Source of the DNA: Zanthoxylum bungeanum
Lineage: Eukaryota; Streptophyta; Magnoliopsida; Sapindales; Rutaceae
Assembly: GCA_019454045.1 (NCBI GenBank)
Contig: SKCR01034783.1
Coordinates: forward strand, 62,001-126,000
Direction: 5' to 3'
Length of the DNA stretch: 64,000 nt
Position 1 is the first letter of the stretch. Every line of letters starts with the position of its first letter. The translations under genes and the position numbers were made by a program. The notes beneath the pieces were generated by a model. That model was not told the DNA's origin. It saw nothing but the letters and a program-made list of their open reading frames with translations, and ran no database searches. Below, piece by piece: positions 22,978 to 35,312 of this stretch.

Positions 22978-25900
22978 ATCTCCCACTTGGCCTATAGCCA
23001 GTCACTCGAGTGTCTTACACCCGAACTATGTACTGTTCGCTCAAACTGCTGAGGAAAGATTTTCGTCAGCGGATTTATATGATTATCGTCTGATGCAATT
23101 TATTCGATCATCACATCGCCACGATGTATGATCCGAACGAATCAGATGAATAGTCGAAGTATATATCTGGATCGTTGATGAGACCATTAATTCTTTAGTC
23201 TGCGCTATAGCCTAGCTCAGCTCCTAACAGAACTATATCTAATCTAATTAGATTTGTTAATGACCCAGATGGCTTCTATTGCTGCCTCAGCCGCAGCAAT
23301 GACCCGCATTTGTTGTTTATTCGGTAACAGTATCTTGCTAGGAAGATTTCCAGCTCACTGTTCCGTTATTCAAACTGTATTGTACCGTTGTTTTTATCGG
23401 TTAGAAAACTTACAGCAGTGATCCCAGTCACTTCAAGTTTTCCTTCTCCATAGTTTAAGACATCATCATTAGTTCTATAAGATACTAACAGATGTTCTTA
23501 ATATCAATCCAGTGACTATCACTTGGATTGATCCTTTGTGACTCCATATGCTCAAAGCGTATGAGACACCAGGTCACGTACATTTTTCAATGTACGAGTT
23601 CTCAGAGAGTGTTAACAACTTTAAATCTATCCCAGTAGATCTTTATTCCTAGAATAAGGTTGTTTCTCCCAAGAATTATACGGAGAATTTTCATGAAAGC
23701 CAAGCTTTCATCGATTGTCATATGGGAATATCATTTCCAAGAAATGACATATCATCATTTTTTAGGACATTATTGTCAGTGCGCTCCCACTAACCTCCTT
23801 ATATACACAAGAATCATTTTGTTTTGAATTAAATCATAAACCATTATGATTACATCAAAACGATAATTCCAAGAACCTTATGCTTGCTTCAATCCAGACA
23901 TTGATCGAATAACCTGCAAACCTTGTTTGCTAGTTTTGGTACGACAAAACCGTCAGGATATTGTAAACATCCTCCAAAAGGTTTCCTTTTAAGGAAAGCA
24001 TTTTTGACGTTCATTTGCCATATTTCATAAATGAAATATGCAGTATCAACAAGCATTATCCAAATGGATTTAACGTGGCAACATGAAAAAGATTTCATTG
24101 TAATCAACATAATGTTGATAACGATACCTTTCCGCTACAAGCCTAGCTTAGCACGTTGGTATGCTACCATCCACGTATGTCTTCCTTAAAGACTTATATA
24201 GTACCAATAGGCACAATGCCTTGCGGTACAATAACTAGTGTCCAAACATAGTTGATATACATGGAATCCATTTCGGACTTATGGCACTTTGCCATGATAG
24301 GGAGTCGATACCTAGTATCACTTCTTCATACGAAGTCAGTTTGTATTCCTCAAAATATTGACATCTTTATGAGGTGAGATCAGAAACCCATTCCCCAGGT
24401 TGTTTTCTGACTCTCTCCGACCTACGATGTTCTTGTGTATTCGAAGATTATTGGTATGGTTTCATCCTTGATGAACCGTTTGTGTTCCATTAAGGACTTG
24501 GTGCCTTGAACAGTAGAACTCCAATTTTCATCGACTTTTACTATCCTCCCACTTACCATTGCATATCGGTATTCCTCTTAGGAAATCCGCATGGTGAGCA
24601 ACAATCATATTGCTCTCTTAGTGAGTTGTATAAGTACTATACTTTGGTTTCCTTAGGATAACCTACAATTGGCACTTATCCAATTTTGGGTTCCTGTTTG
24701 GTATCATCCAAACATATGCTTAGCATTCCCAAATCAATAGGAGTTAGAAAATCCGATTTCTTTCCTGTTCATATCTAATATGAAATCTGTCAAACAGATT
24801 TTCATGGAACCTTATTCAAAATAAGTATTGCACTGTTAATGCGTATCCCCTTTGAAGGAAAAATGGTAGCTCAGAGCGACTCATGATTAACCTTATCATG
24901 TCTAAAAAAATTTGATTTCTCCGTTTGGACACACCGTCAAATTGACATGTTCCAGGAGGAGTCCTCATTGAAAGAATACTATACTCTTTCAAGTATATGA
25001 GAAACTTATTGCTGAAGTATTTTTCATCATGGTCAAACCGTGATGTTTTAATACTTTAGCCGATCTGTTCGTCTATTTCGTGTCGAAACTCTAAAAGTTT
25101 CTGATTTGTGTTCTTCAAAAGAAACACAACCATAACGCGATGCCACATCCGTAAAGGTCACAAAATATTCATATCCACCTCTAGCCTAGCTAGACATGGG
25201 CCCACTTACGTCACTATGAACAAGGGCTAATAGATCAGTGGCACTTATACTTTTACAAAGTAAAAGGTATTTTAGGTACTTTACCTAATGAACTAGATTT
25301 GTAGACATCATTTGAATGGAATCAAATCCGTCCTAGTATCCACTCTTCAAAAGTGTGGATATACGAGTCTTGTTTAATATGTCCCAGACACCACTGCCAC
25401 AAATAAGTCTTATCTGATCAAATCAGTTTGAGCTATTTGTTCGTCATATTATATGTTTGAGATTTATTTATATTCAAAATATAAATACTGTTATTCACAT
25501 CTAATGTGTTTATCTCAATATCATCTTTATAAAATAAAACACTTTAGTGTTCTAGAATATAAAGGTATACTCGCAACGAGTTATACTCGATATAGAGATA
25601 ATGTTTCTAGTCAAACTAGTTACATTATAATAGTTTCCTAATTTAAGTACACACCCAAAGGGTAGTTCCTAAACTTAGGTATCTGCGGTTGAAACAGCGA
25701 CTGTCGTCCCGTTTCCGATTCGCAGATTAATCTCATCTGAAGTCAGTATCCTGCTCACAGCAAATTCTGCACATCAATGCATATTTATGTATCACACTAA
25801 GTACTTAAAATCCAATTTTAATACTAGTAGTGAGCATATTTATGACAAACATATTTGAAGTCAGAGCCTTGCTCGTCTTCAATTCCTTCATGTCTGCTTT

Positions 25901-26281
25901 GTCCATACGGCAGTCATGCTTCAATGACCCCGTTTGCCACAATTTAGGTAGACATCTTGGGATATGTCCTTTATCTTCCTAGAAGATTATAATGATTTTG
26001 CCTTTGCCCTTTTTCACATTCCAGAAGTCTTTGGCCAAGCCTTGGCCTTCTAGAATATTGAAGTAAGATGCGCCTTGCGCTACTTGCCTTATTGCAAACT
26101 TTGGCTTTGTCTCATTGAGAATGGCCATTAACTATCCAAGAGTTATTAATTTAATACTTCTAAGATCTAAGAATAGATCTATGAAGATCCTTCAATTTCT
26201 TCATCATACTTTAAGGATCTAATCCTTAGTTCTGATTAGGAAATTAAGGAGTCATTATGGCAAGCATAATGAATTAAACAT
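22978..26281 (-). pseudogene. Ty1/copia Gag-Pol remnant of the inner element
   Basis: This is colinear with 17178-20570 but substantially diverged, with many substitutions and short indels. Visible by comparison are the RNase H region (about 23250-23400), the RT segment with DDMSFLGNDIP (about 23720-23780) and an RT fragment around 23889-24110 (QMNVKNAFLKRKP, QYPDGFV). The integrase region lies near 25180-25400, and a Gag knuckle region near 25890-25960 is damaged by a small deletion. No frame is intact. The sharp rise in similarity at 26282 suggests the part to the right derives from the outer element instead. Confidence 0.7.
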
Positions 26282-28687
26282 TAAAGTTATCATCACATGA
26301 ATATTCCAAATATCATGTTCTACTATTTGCTCAACTCCGGACTTAGGCCCAAGAGGTTGTTCTATCAAATAGAATAACTTCTCAGTTCCCAGGACTATTC
26401 TGAGTTTCTATTCCCAATCTGAAAATTAGAGCCGTTTAAATACATTTTCACCCATGATTATGTTTTAAAAACCAATCTTTCAGTTATCTTGATTGCTATA
26501 GTCCAACTATACAATCAACGATTTTATGTACTATTTTAATATATGATTACTATAGTCTAACTATATAATCAACTATAATTTAATTGGTTAAATTCAAATA
26601 TATTGATTACTATAATCCAATTATATAATCAACTATAAATGAAGTAGTTTGAATACAGTCTAACTATTTAATTAAAACAACGATTAAATATTAGTCCAAC
26701 TTGTTAGTGTTCTTAGAACGTGCCAAGGATCTAATAAGCATGTAAAGGTGTTCATAAATTCAAAATAAGTTGCGGAATATACTTACAATGAACAGATTTG
26801 AGCTTTAAAATTTGAGAGGAGATCTCCAAGATCCAAGCTTTAAGTGATGATTCAAACTCTTGAAGTAGTTTCCCTATCACCTTAGTTGATTTCTCCAAGT
26901 GCTAGCTTTGTTGATTTTGCAAAAAAATCAAAGAGAAGAAGGCTAGAAGCTCACACCCATGGAGAGAGGATTTTAGGGTTTCTTTTGTTCCATGTGTGTT
27001 AGAAGTGTGATGCATCCACAAGTGAAGAGAGAGAGAAGAGTTTTAGGTAAAACCAATTTACCCTTTTACCTAAACAAGGTAGTTGGGTAAATGGTTTCAC
27101 CAAAACCATTCCAAGGTAGTTGGATGGTGAGTGGCTTGGCATAAATGCCAACTACCCTCCCAACTACCACATGTGAAGTGGGCCCCACATTTGAATTCAA
27201 AATTCAAATGTCTCTACGAACATTTGCCGCGGCTCGGTTCCGTTTAATCCGATTAAACGAACTTTCGTCGCTAAATAATTAAATCTAATTTAATTAAATA
27301 ACGATGCCTCGCAAATATATTACGAATGTCGTTTATGAATTAATTCTAAATTAATTAGTTTGTTCGTATTAAAGTCCGACTTTAATTCCGTAATGAAATC
27401 CAATTCATATTAATATATCCAATATATTAATTTTAGCAAATACGAATAAATTAAATAGAAAAAAATTAAATTTAACTATCAAATTTATTTTACCGATTAA
27501 TTCCAAATTAATCTCGTTCTCTCTCTTCCGAACACATTTAATCCCAGATTAAATAATACCTCAATTAATCCAAGATTAATTTTCTCTCTCTTAATTAATC
27601 CCAGATTAATTATCTCTCTTAATTAATCCCAGATTAATTCTAATTAAATCAACTGTCATCGGTGAATCTTTGGGAAGTGACCCAAGAGATCCCTGGATAT
27701 GTTGGCAGTAAATTCGGTCATCGGATTATCCGAATAAGTGCGTACCTCGTACCACGTGCTTACCGATTTACAAGACATGGTTGGCTTCTTGCAAAGCACC
27801 GTGCCTACCCAATTCTCCAGAAATATTCTTACTGGAATATATAATCTATGTCAGGCGTAGTATACGTAGTATTGCATATTGCGATCCAGTATCAGATTGT
27901 CACGTGCTAGGCCTGGGGCTGGAATGTGTCTGCCCTGTACGAAGCACATGTCGGATGTCTGGTAACTAGTCTCTATAATCGGATGAATATGACCTAGTCA
28001 TATCATCCCGATGACTGCAGTACTTAAGAGCACTAGTTCCGTATCCTACGTGACATCATCGCCACTATGACTGGAGTGATACTTCCGTCTTGACATCACA
28101 CCCAATACACTATGATTCTCAATATACCCAGCAGAGGCGTACACAGAACCGGTTAAAGCCCTGGACGACCAAAACTAAAGCATATCGATTGTCGTAAGTA
28201 TTAGCGATGCAAGTCTCAGGTTAAGACCAAATACACCTACCCTGATATCGGACTTCCATAGACACATAGTCATACTACCAATGGAATTCCGAGCGGTCTA
28301 TCCAGAGCGAAGCTATTTTCCGTACCATCGGTAAAACACAACCTCCTATCACACTTGCATGAGTATCCTATACCCAAATATATGAGAACTATGCCGTTAT
28401 GATCTCACATAACGCGCACAAGTATAATACTAGTCTATTCCGCATTATCGATGTCCAATCTCGATAATAATATGACTAGGGATATTTAATGATTAATCAT
28501 TCGAGGACTGATACTGTCTCATATCATCTCAATCCAGGAACTAATCATAGGGACCTCCTATCATTTATATATCTAGGTGATCTAATCACAAATGATAAGA
28601 GTGCAATCTCCTTGTCACATAGTTAATTTGTACAACAACACCATGATCTGTACAAATAGTGACGCTATGGGTCATAACTGTCCAACA
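26282..28687 (-). repeat. Duplicated block, copy 2 (host end + LTR)
   Basis: 26282-26701 repeats 20571-20991 with only scattered differences, and 26702-28687 repeats the LTR 20992-22977. caact occurs at 26697-26701 and again at 28688-28692. The right flank (aatatatttaaattg) continues into the outer element's leader. Confidence 0.8.
26702..28687 (-). mobile_element. Inner copia LTR, copy 2 (solo-like)
   Basis: It is 1986 bp, nearly identical to 20992-22977, with the same TG...CA ends on each strand. It lacks both a primer site on its left and a polypurine tract on its right: caact flanks both sides, as expected of a solo LTR with its target duplication. Confidence 0.85.
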
Positions 28688-28692
28688 CAACT

Positions 28693-30804
28693 AATATATT
28701 TAAATTGATGACGAAAAATTGAATTGAGCGTGTATTGGCAAGTATCTAAATGAAATTGCAAATTTAATACTTGCCTCCCAATATTTTTCGGCGAGCCTCT
28801 AACCCTCTGTTGAGTACTTGGGAAACATTGTTTCCTAGTGGGCTAGGATCCTGTTAAATAACACACAAGCTTGACTTTGGCCAACAAGCTGTATGATATT
28901 TAACTAGGTAGATCTCTAAGATCAATTGGATCTCATCCAATTCCTAGATCCAGTAGGTGGACATCCAAGTCCGAAACATATATCTTATATATGCCAATAT
29001 ATCCAATATATTTTCCTAACCTTTTTCCTCTGAATCAACTAAGCCTTGGTTTTGGCACAAAAAACTTAATGATTCCAGTTAAGCGGGACCCATTGACCTT
29101 GGAAAGCTTCGTAATCGATGTCGATGGACAAGAAGTGATCTTGACTTTGGCCAACAAATCACAACTTGGACAAGACCTACGATATGGAACAAAGCCTTCA
29201 TGATTCAAACATATTCGCGATGGAAAAAGGTCTTGACTTTGGCCAACAAACCAGTGCCAATCTTGGATCTTGAGAGAGAATCATTCAATGGAAGGAAAAC
29301 GCTTAATATATATTGAGGGTTTTTCGCGTATTTGGCAACCAATTAATTATCTTTGATTATATCTCATCATACACCCTTAAGCATGCATTCTAAAAGCATA
29401 ATAAGGCGCGATAAATAAATTTAATAATGAAATGCGGATGGATATTTAACACACTTTGTTCCTAGAACAAATCTCTCCCTTTCGTCTCTACCGCTAGCAC
29501 AAATCTTACTTCTACCCAATTACATAAAACTTCTAAAGAAACCTCATTTACATTGAGGGGGAATAGGTGAGAAGAGAAATACAAAGAGTCAAGAGGTAAT
29601 AGGCTGGACACGCAGGTCCAATTTAATAAGTTCTAAATTTATTACAATAATTTCCAAAATTACCCTCACCCATCTAATATCCATCATGTATACATTATTC
29701 ATACATCACATCCATGTATTCACCCAAAACATGTTATCAATCAATCTAATCCAATTAATTAATCTGAAATTAATGACCATCCAATGTTCAAACAACGATT
29801 TGATTTGCGCGAGTCCGACTCGTTTTTAAGAATAAGTACTCAAAGTACGAATTCTTGAATTATATTAAACTACAATATTAAATCCAATTTAATTTATATT
29901 TAATACCAATTCAATATTTAATTCTAAATTAAATAATTAAACTTTATTAATGAGCCTTTTGTGACTTAGATTCTAAATCTAATCATTACGGGTCTCAAAA
30001 CCCAATTAACATCCAACGTCAATTTAATTAAAGTCCAATGGGCTTTCAATTAATTTATAAGGCATGGACTTTGGTCAATATGGGTCAAACCCAAATACCA
30101 AAGCCCAATTAAGGTATCACCTTTATTTGCCAAAAATCAATTTAGGCCTATTAGGCCCAATTAAAATATTAAAGGCCCATTTAATCATATTTGGACTTTA
30201 TGGAAATGGTTTTAGGCCCAATTGGATCCAACCAATTAACTTAAACCATACTTGGCCCAACCAAGCCCATTAAGCCCAAATACAACTTTATAAGCCCAAT
30301 TCCAAATTTAGCCCAACTAATTAAATGACAATATTCCAATATCACAATTTAATTAACTTAAAGTGTATAGCCATAATTAATTAGTCAAATTAACATTTAC
30401 AAAATACCAATTTACATAATTAATCATGCTAATCTAATTATCAATTCATGTCCAACACAATTGAAGCAAAATCAATCCCATTTCATGCTTAATGGTCACG
30501 ACAATTTGAGGTTTTCTAAATCGATTTCGATTTCAATCCAATTAAATCATAAATCAATATATCCCATGTTTTCCAACTCATCCAATGTTCAAAAAACAAA
30601 ATTACCATGACATTAGGGTAACTTGTAACTTTCGGCCAAGCCATGTTTTTGGGAAAATTTGATCCAATTCAATTTTCATCAAATTGATCATGCATAACAC
30701 TATGTTATCATCATTCAAGCATACTCAAACAATCAATTTCATCGAAACATGCTCAAATCAATTTTACCCTAATTTTACCCTAATTCAATTTCATGCTTAA
30801 ATCA
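28693..30804 (-). other. Copia 5' leader / start of Gag region, non-coding
   Basis: On the minus strand this lies between the primer site (30807-30818) and the insertion point of the inner LTR. It is AT-rich, with many gcccaatt/ggccca words (30060-30320). No Gag start can be fixed with confidence. An 18-base word cttgactttggccaacaa occurs three times, at 28870-28887, 29140-29157 and 29232-29249. The segment 29450-29600 looks like LTR or transcript leader ('cacctattccccctcaatg' on the minus strand), so a further decayed insertion is possible. Confidence 0.45.
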
Positions 30805-30806
30805 TG

Positions 30807-30818
30807 GCTCTGATACCA
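30807..30818 (-). other. Primer binding site (initiator-Met tRNA)
   Basis: The plus strand reads gctctgatacca, so the minus strand has TGGTATCAGAGC, the standard copia primer site complementary to initiator Met tRNA. It lies one base from the 5' LTR edge. Confidence 0.9.
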
Positions 30819-30819
30819 T

Positions 30820-32806
30820 TATTGGAGTTGTCTAGGTCAAACTAAGATCAATTTAAGCATTTAAACGTGTGAATACAACAAAGTTAAGTTGCAGAAATAC
30901 TCACTTTGATCGGATTTGCAATGCGATGAAACAGAAAAATTTCTTCACCATTGAAGCTCTCGGCCAAGGCCTCCATTTTGTGCTCCTTGTTGAATCTCCA
31001 AGCTCCAAGCTTTGTGTGTGGATTCCATGCTCCTGAATGGGTTTCCCTATCACCTTTGTAAGACTCCATTGATGTGCTAGCACCCTTGAAAAATTGCCAC
31101 AATTTTTCTCCTTTGCTTCTTCTTGTTCTCGGCAAAGCCAAGAACTTTGAGAGAAAATTGGCACAAAGCCGAATGGGAGAGAGAGAGGAAGATAAAAAAA
31201 TATGTTGTGTATTTTGTTTTTTTTTGTTTTTTTTTATTTCAAAAATCAAATACCATTTCCCAAAAAGGTACAAGGCATTAAAGCCTTCCAACAACTCACA
31301 TCACTCACAAAAGTAACAACCATCACATCACTCAAGGTTGATGTGACTGCCATAACAAGAATGACTAATGATTTGACGCGTGATGTGACTTGTGGGCCGC
31401 ACTTGAATTCAAAATGTGAGTGGGCCCGCAAACACTCCCGGGCTCGGGTTCGCTAATTCCAAATTAATGAATTTTCTGTTGCGACGTAATTAAATCAAAT
31501 TAATTAAATAATTATGCCTAGCAAAATTACTATTCACATCGCTAGCGAATTACTTCTAAATTAACTCGTTTGCCCGAATTAAAATCTAATTTTAATTCCG
31601 CGTCGAAATCTAATTTCGTATAATATATCGAATATATTATTTTATCGATTAATTCCAAATTAATCGTTCTATCTCTTTAAATAATATTTTATCCCAGATA
31701 AAATATCTCCGTAATTAATCCTAGATTAATTTTCTCTCTCTACTAATTAATCCAAGATTAATTATGTGTGAGTCATACGTCATCGGTGAATCTTCGGGAA
31801 GCGACCCATGAGATCCCCAGATATGTTGACAGTAAATCTGGTCGTCGGACTATCCGAACACGTACGTACCTAGTACTACGTTTTTACTGATTTACAAGAC
31901 ATGGTTGGCTTCTAGCAAAGCACCATGCCTACCCAATTCTCCAGAAATATTCTTAAAGGAATATGTAATCTGTATCAGGCGTAGTATACGTAGTATTACG
32001 TATTGCGATCCAGTATCAGATGTCACGTGCTAGGCCTGGGGCTGGAATTGCGTCTGCCCCATACGAAGCACATATCAGATCTCTGGTAATTAGTCTCTAT
32101 AATCGGATAAACATGACCAAGTCATATTATCCCGATAACTGTAGCATATAAGAGCAGCAGTTCCGTATCCTACGTGACCATCATCTCTATATGACTGGAG
32201 TGATACTTCCATCTTGACATCACACCCAATACACTACGATTCTCAATATACCCATAAGAGGTGTACACAGAACCGGTTAAAGCCCTGGACGACCAAAACC
32301 AAAGTATATTGATTGTCGCAAGTATTAGCGGTGCAAGTCTCAGGTTAAGACCAAATACACCTACCCTGATTCGGACTTCCATAGACACATAGTCATACTA
32401 CCAATGGAATTCTGAGGGGTCTATCCAGAGCAAAGCTGTTTCTGTACCATCGGTAAACACAACCTCATATTACACTTGCATGAGTATCCAATACCCAAAT
32501 ATATGAGAACTAAGCTGTTATGCTCCCATAACACGCACAAGTGCAATACTAGTCTATTCCGCATTATCGATGTCCAATTTCGATAATACTACGACTAGGG
32601 ACATTTTAATGATTAAACCTTAGTGGATTAATACTGTCTCATATCTTATTAATCCGGAACTAATCATATGGACTTTTATCATTTATGTATCTTGGTAATC
32701 CAATTACAAATGATAAAAGAGCAATTTCCTTTGTCACATAGTTAATTTGTACAACAACACCATGTTCTGTACAAATAGTGATGCTATGGGTCATAATTGT
32801 CCAACA
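30820..32806 (-). mobile_element. 5' LTR of outer copia
   Basis: This pairs with 15204-17177. On the minus strand it starts TGTTGGACAATTATGACCC and ends ...CCAATA (mutated CA end). It is adjacent to the primer site at 30807-30818. The 136-codon minus frame at 30884-31294 lies in the transcribed end of the LTR; its counterpart in the other LTR is broken, so it is not called as a gene. Confidence 0.85.
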
Positions 32807-32811
32807 AGTAT

Positions 32812-33038
32812 AAATTAAGTTTTCTCAAACTAATTATTTTCTTCTTAAATAAATATTACAAAAATAATTTAAATAAAATAAAAGACTGGCGGGTTGGCGG
32901 ATACCTAATGCGTGTATCCATCGAGTTTTTCCATTTATTAAACCCACCCACTATTCGCAACAGGTTTTGATTTATAATACCAAATCCGCCTATTACCGCT
33001 ATAAGATATAACAAATCCTACCCACATACAATGGCGGC
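32812..33038. mobile_element. hAT-like non-autonomous element, right part
   Basis: This is the continuation of 14640-15198 after the outer copia's agtat duplication. It contains 'attaaacccacccactattc' and ends near 'cctacccacatacaatgg', inverted counterparts of 'gtgggtgggttt' at the left end. The right border is approximate. Confidence 0.35.
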
Positions 33039-33117
33039 CCCAAGAATGGGCTGCCCATGCCCCTAGTGTCGATCCCATAATTTCTTGTATTTTCCTTTGA
33101 AAAATAATAATAAAATA

Positions 33118-34309
33118 TGTTGACAGTTGTTTTTTATTTCAGGGGAGATTTGGGAAAATCTACTCCTAGAACAAATCTTCCACATACAATGAATTTATTT
33201 GGTTAGTTATGAACCAAAGATAAACTTGGTAAGCAAATAAGAAATAACAGAGAAAACAAAGGGTTAACGTTGTTCGGTAGAAAGTGGCTCCAACCTATGT
33301 CCATGTGAGAAAAAAAAGAAGTTTTTATTATAAGCTTGAGTCAAACCGACCTGCTATCTCTCTATCACTAAACTCTTAGAGCTATCTTTTATAAGTAATC
33401 GATTAAAAAAAATACTAACCCAATGGAACCAACCCCTGATACTGAATTCTCGACTCCTTTATATAGGCCCATTTACACCAACCCGTGGTCAGCCATGTCT
33501 TCTTGTCATTATTGCCACTATTACATGTTCCCTTTATATGGGATCCTGAATCTTTTACTGCACCAATAAATTTACTGTTACACCAACCCATGACGTTGGC
33601 CAATTTCCCACTCTTACACATTCTACCAGCTTGCAACTCTGCCACTTTACTACGGTTACACGTTCTGCCCACATGACAGCCTGCAATTCAACCACTCTCA
33701 CGATGTTCCGTGTGTTAGGAGATAATCCTCTGCCCTGCTACCATTGCATCAACCTTCTGAAGGCTAACTCTCATGTAGGGCTGACGTCATCCATACATAA
33801 GCATAAGATACGGTAACCTCGACCTAGGTCACCGGGTCGACATGCCGATGTGATTGGTGATGTATCATCTTCCTATCTTCTTTGCCAAGTCAGGTTGAGA
33901 GAGATTTGCTCACTTCCCTCACTTTCTCTTTATAATTCCTGCATATTCTTGATAAGTGTTTGAAGGCTTATGAACTTCTTATGTGGCCACCTTCCAACGT
34001 TTCCTTGTTTCTAGTAAAGTTTTTTCGGGTGTATGTGACTGTGCCTCAATTAGGTCACTCCAAGTCATTCCTATTTTCACAAGCATAAAACATATCACAT
34101 GATGGCCTCGGGTCGGTCATCACATGTGTCAATATTGTCGAATCTAATGCCTTATTATGAGGTCTGCCTCTGTGCCTCAGGCTCGAGTCTCTCTGCCTGG
34201 CCTCTCATCCTCACCAGGACCTTGGACCCCCACCTTGTTAACTGCAAAAACTTATTCTACCTTTTCTCCAGGCTTTTGAGTTCCTCGAGGCTTTAAATCA
34301 CTATCAACA
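33118..34309 (-). mobile_element. 3' LTR of the Tat-lineage gypsy element
   Basis: On the minus strand it starts TGTTGATAGTGATTT (right edge 34309), directly after a purine-rich tract (34310-34320). It carries a TATA box (plus strand ctttatata, 33457-33465) and runs through an R/U5-like segment toward about 33118. The left border is uncertain: the best CA-like terminus is at 33118-33121. No partner LTR is present, because the 5' side of the element is truncated at about 48970. Confidence 0.55.
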
Positions 34310-34320
34310 TCTGTCCCCTA
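34310..34320 (-). other. Polypurine tract of the Tat-lineage element
   Basis: The plus strand reads tctgtccccta, so the minus strand has taggggacaga, next to the putative LTR start TGTTGATAG. It is shorter than ideal but in the right place. Confidence 0.5.
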
Positions 34321-34749
34321 GTTCTGGGTATCAATGAGTTTGTGAGTTGATGTCGGGAACTATAATAAAGGTACATATTGTGCCCATGCCCTCGGGTCTT
34401 AACTCGTGAATATTAGCACTCCTACATCCCCCGGGTCATGATTTCTTTTTCGCTACCAGTCGAAAAGGTCATTTTATGGCTTCTAAAATCCCTCAAAGAA
34501 GTTGTGAAACCCTAATGGCCTTCCCTAAATGCCCGTCACATCTTTTCAAGGCTAATTTTCACTTCGTCTCCCCGAGATACCAGGTGTCGTGCATTCATGA
34601 GTTGCACGCCAAAACTAAGGACAATTGTGTCTAACCCAAACAGTAGCTTCAATCCCGACCTTTCATTTGAATTCAATGGCTGAGATCTCTCTTACACGTG
34701 TTACTGATCCCGTGCACTCACTCCAATCTGACGGTCATAAAACAACTTG

Positions 34750-35312
34750 AGCTGCCATATTTAAAGGCCATTGTTCTCCATATCATATTTTTTACCACTT
34801 CATCTTCTCTAACAAAATCCTCAGTGCTTCTATACTTTCTGTAATCCTCCAACCTTCAACATTTTCACGAGTTCCCCAACCTTCTCTTCTGTCTTCTCAA
34901 GTAAGTATTCATCTTCCTATTTCTCACTTTTTGTCCTTTTGCTTGCAATAATGGTGACAACTTGCATATGCTGACTATTTGTGTTCTTGTTGCTTGTTCT
35001 ATGATGATAATGAAAATATGGGGGATGAGTTACCTTGTGTGGATATATCTATTTGTTGGCGTGTATATTCGAGTGTTTTTTCTAGGTTTTAGGGGTAGGG
35101 GCATATGTTTCCGGGTTTCCAGAATGGGTTTGCTTTTGCTTTTGCTTGTACTTTTGAGGATTTACTATTTTTCCATTGTTAGGGCACTTAGAGCTTTTCT
35201 AGGATTAGCCATTTTTGTATGGATGATGACATAGTGACCCTAAATTTAGTGTAAACTACACTAATATTAAATAATTCTAACTATGGATTAACCTTCCACC
35301 TCTAGTCATGTT
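34750..35312 (+). promoter_or_regulatory. Possible promoter/leader of the antisense ORF
   Basis: A TATA-like 'catatttaaaggcc' (about 34755-34768) lies upstream of a pyrimidine-rich leader with 'cttctcaagtaagtattc' (about 34893-34910), which fits a splice donor after CAA/G. The ATG at 35313 is the first in-frame start of the ORF. The plus frame at 34962-35234 would lie in a leader intron. This is position-based inference. Confidence 0.35.

Larger units (their letters stand above)
15204..32806 (-). mobile_element. Outer Ty1/copia element with internal duplicated block
   Basis: The outer LTRs are 15204-17177 (3') and 30820-32806 (5'). The 5-bp flanks ggtat (15199-15203) and agtat (32807-32811) agree at 4 of 5 positions. 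The 5' LTR is followed on the minus strand by an initiator-Met tRNA primer site (30807-30818), and the 3' LTR is preceded by a copia polypurine tract (17178-17192). Between them lie two further related LTRs (20992-22977, 26702-28687) and two copies of the gag-pol remnant, so the span is 17.6 kb rather than the usual 8-10 kb for an element with 2-kb LTRs. All coding is decayed. Confidence 0.8.

Noticed and set aside
30884..31294. 136-codon minus-strand frame in the 5' LTR of the outer copia
   Set aside because: It lies in the transcribed end of the LTR, is broken in the partner LTR, and has low-complexity lysine/asparagine and serine stretches.
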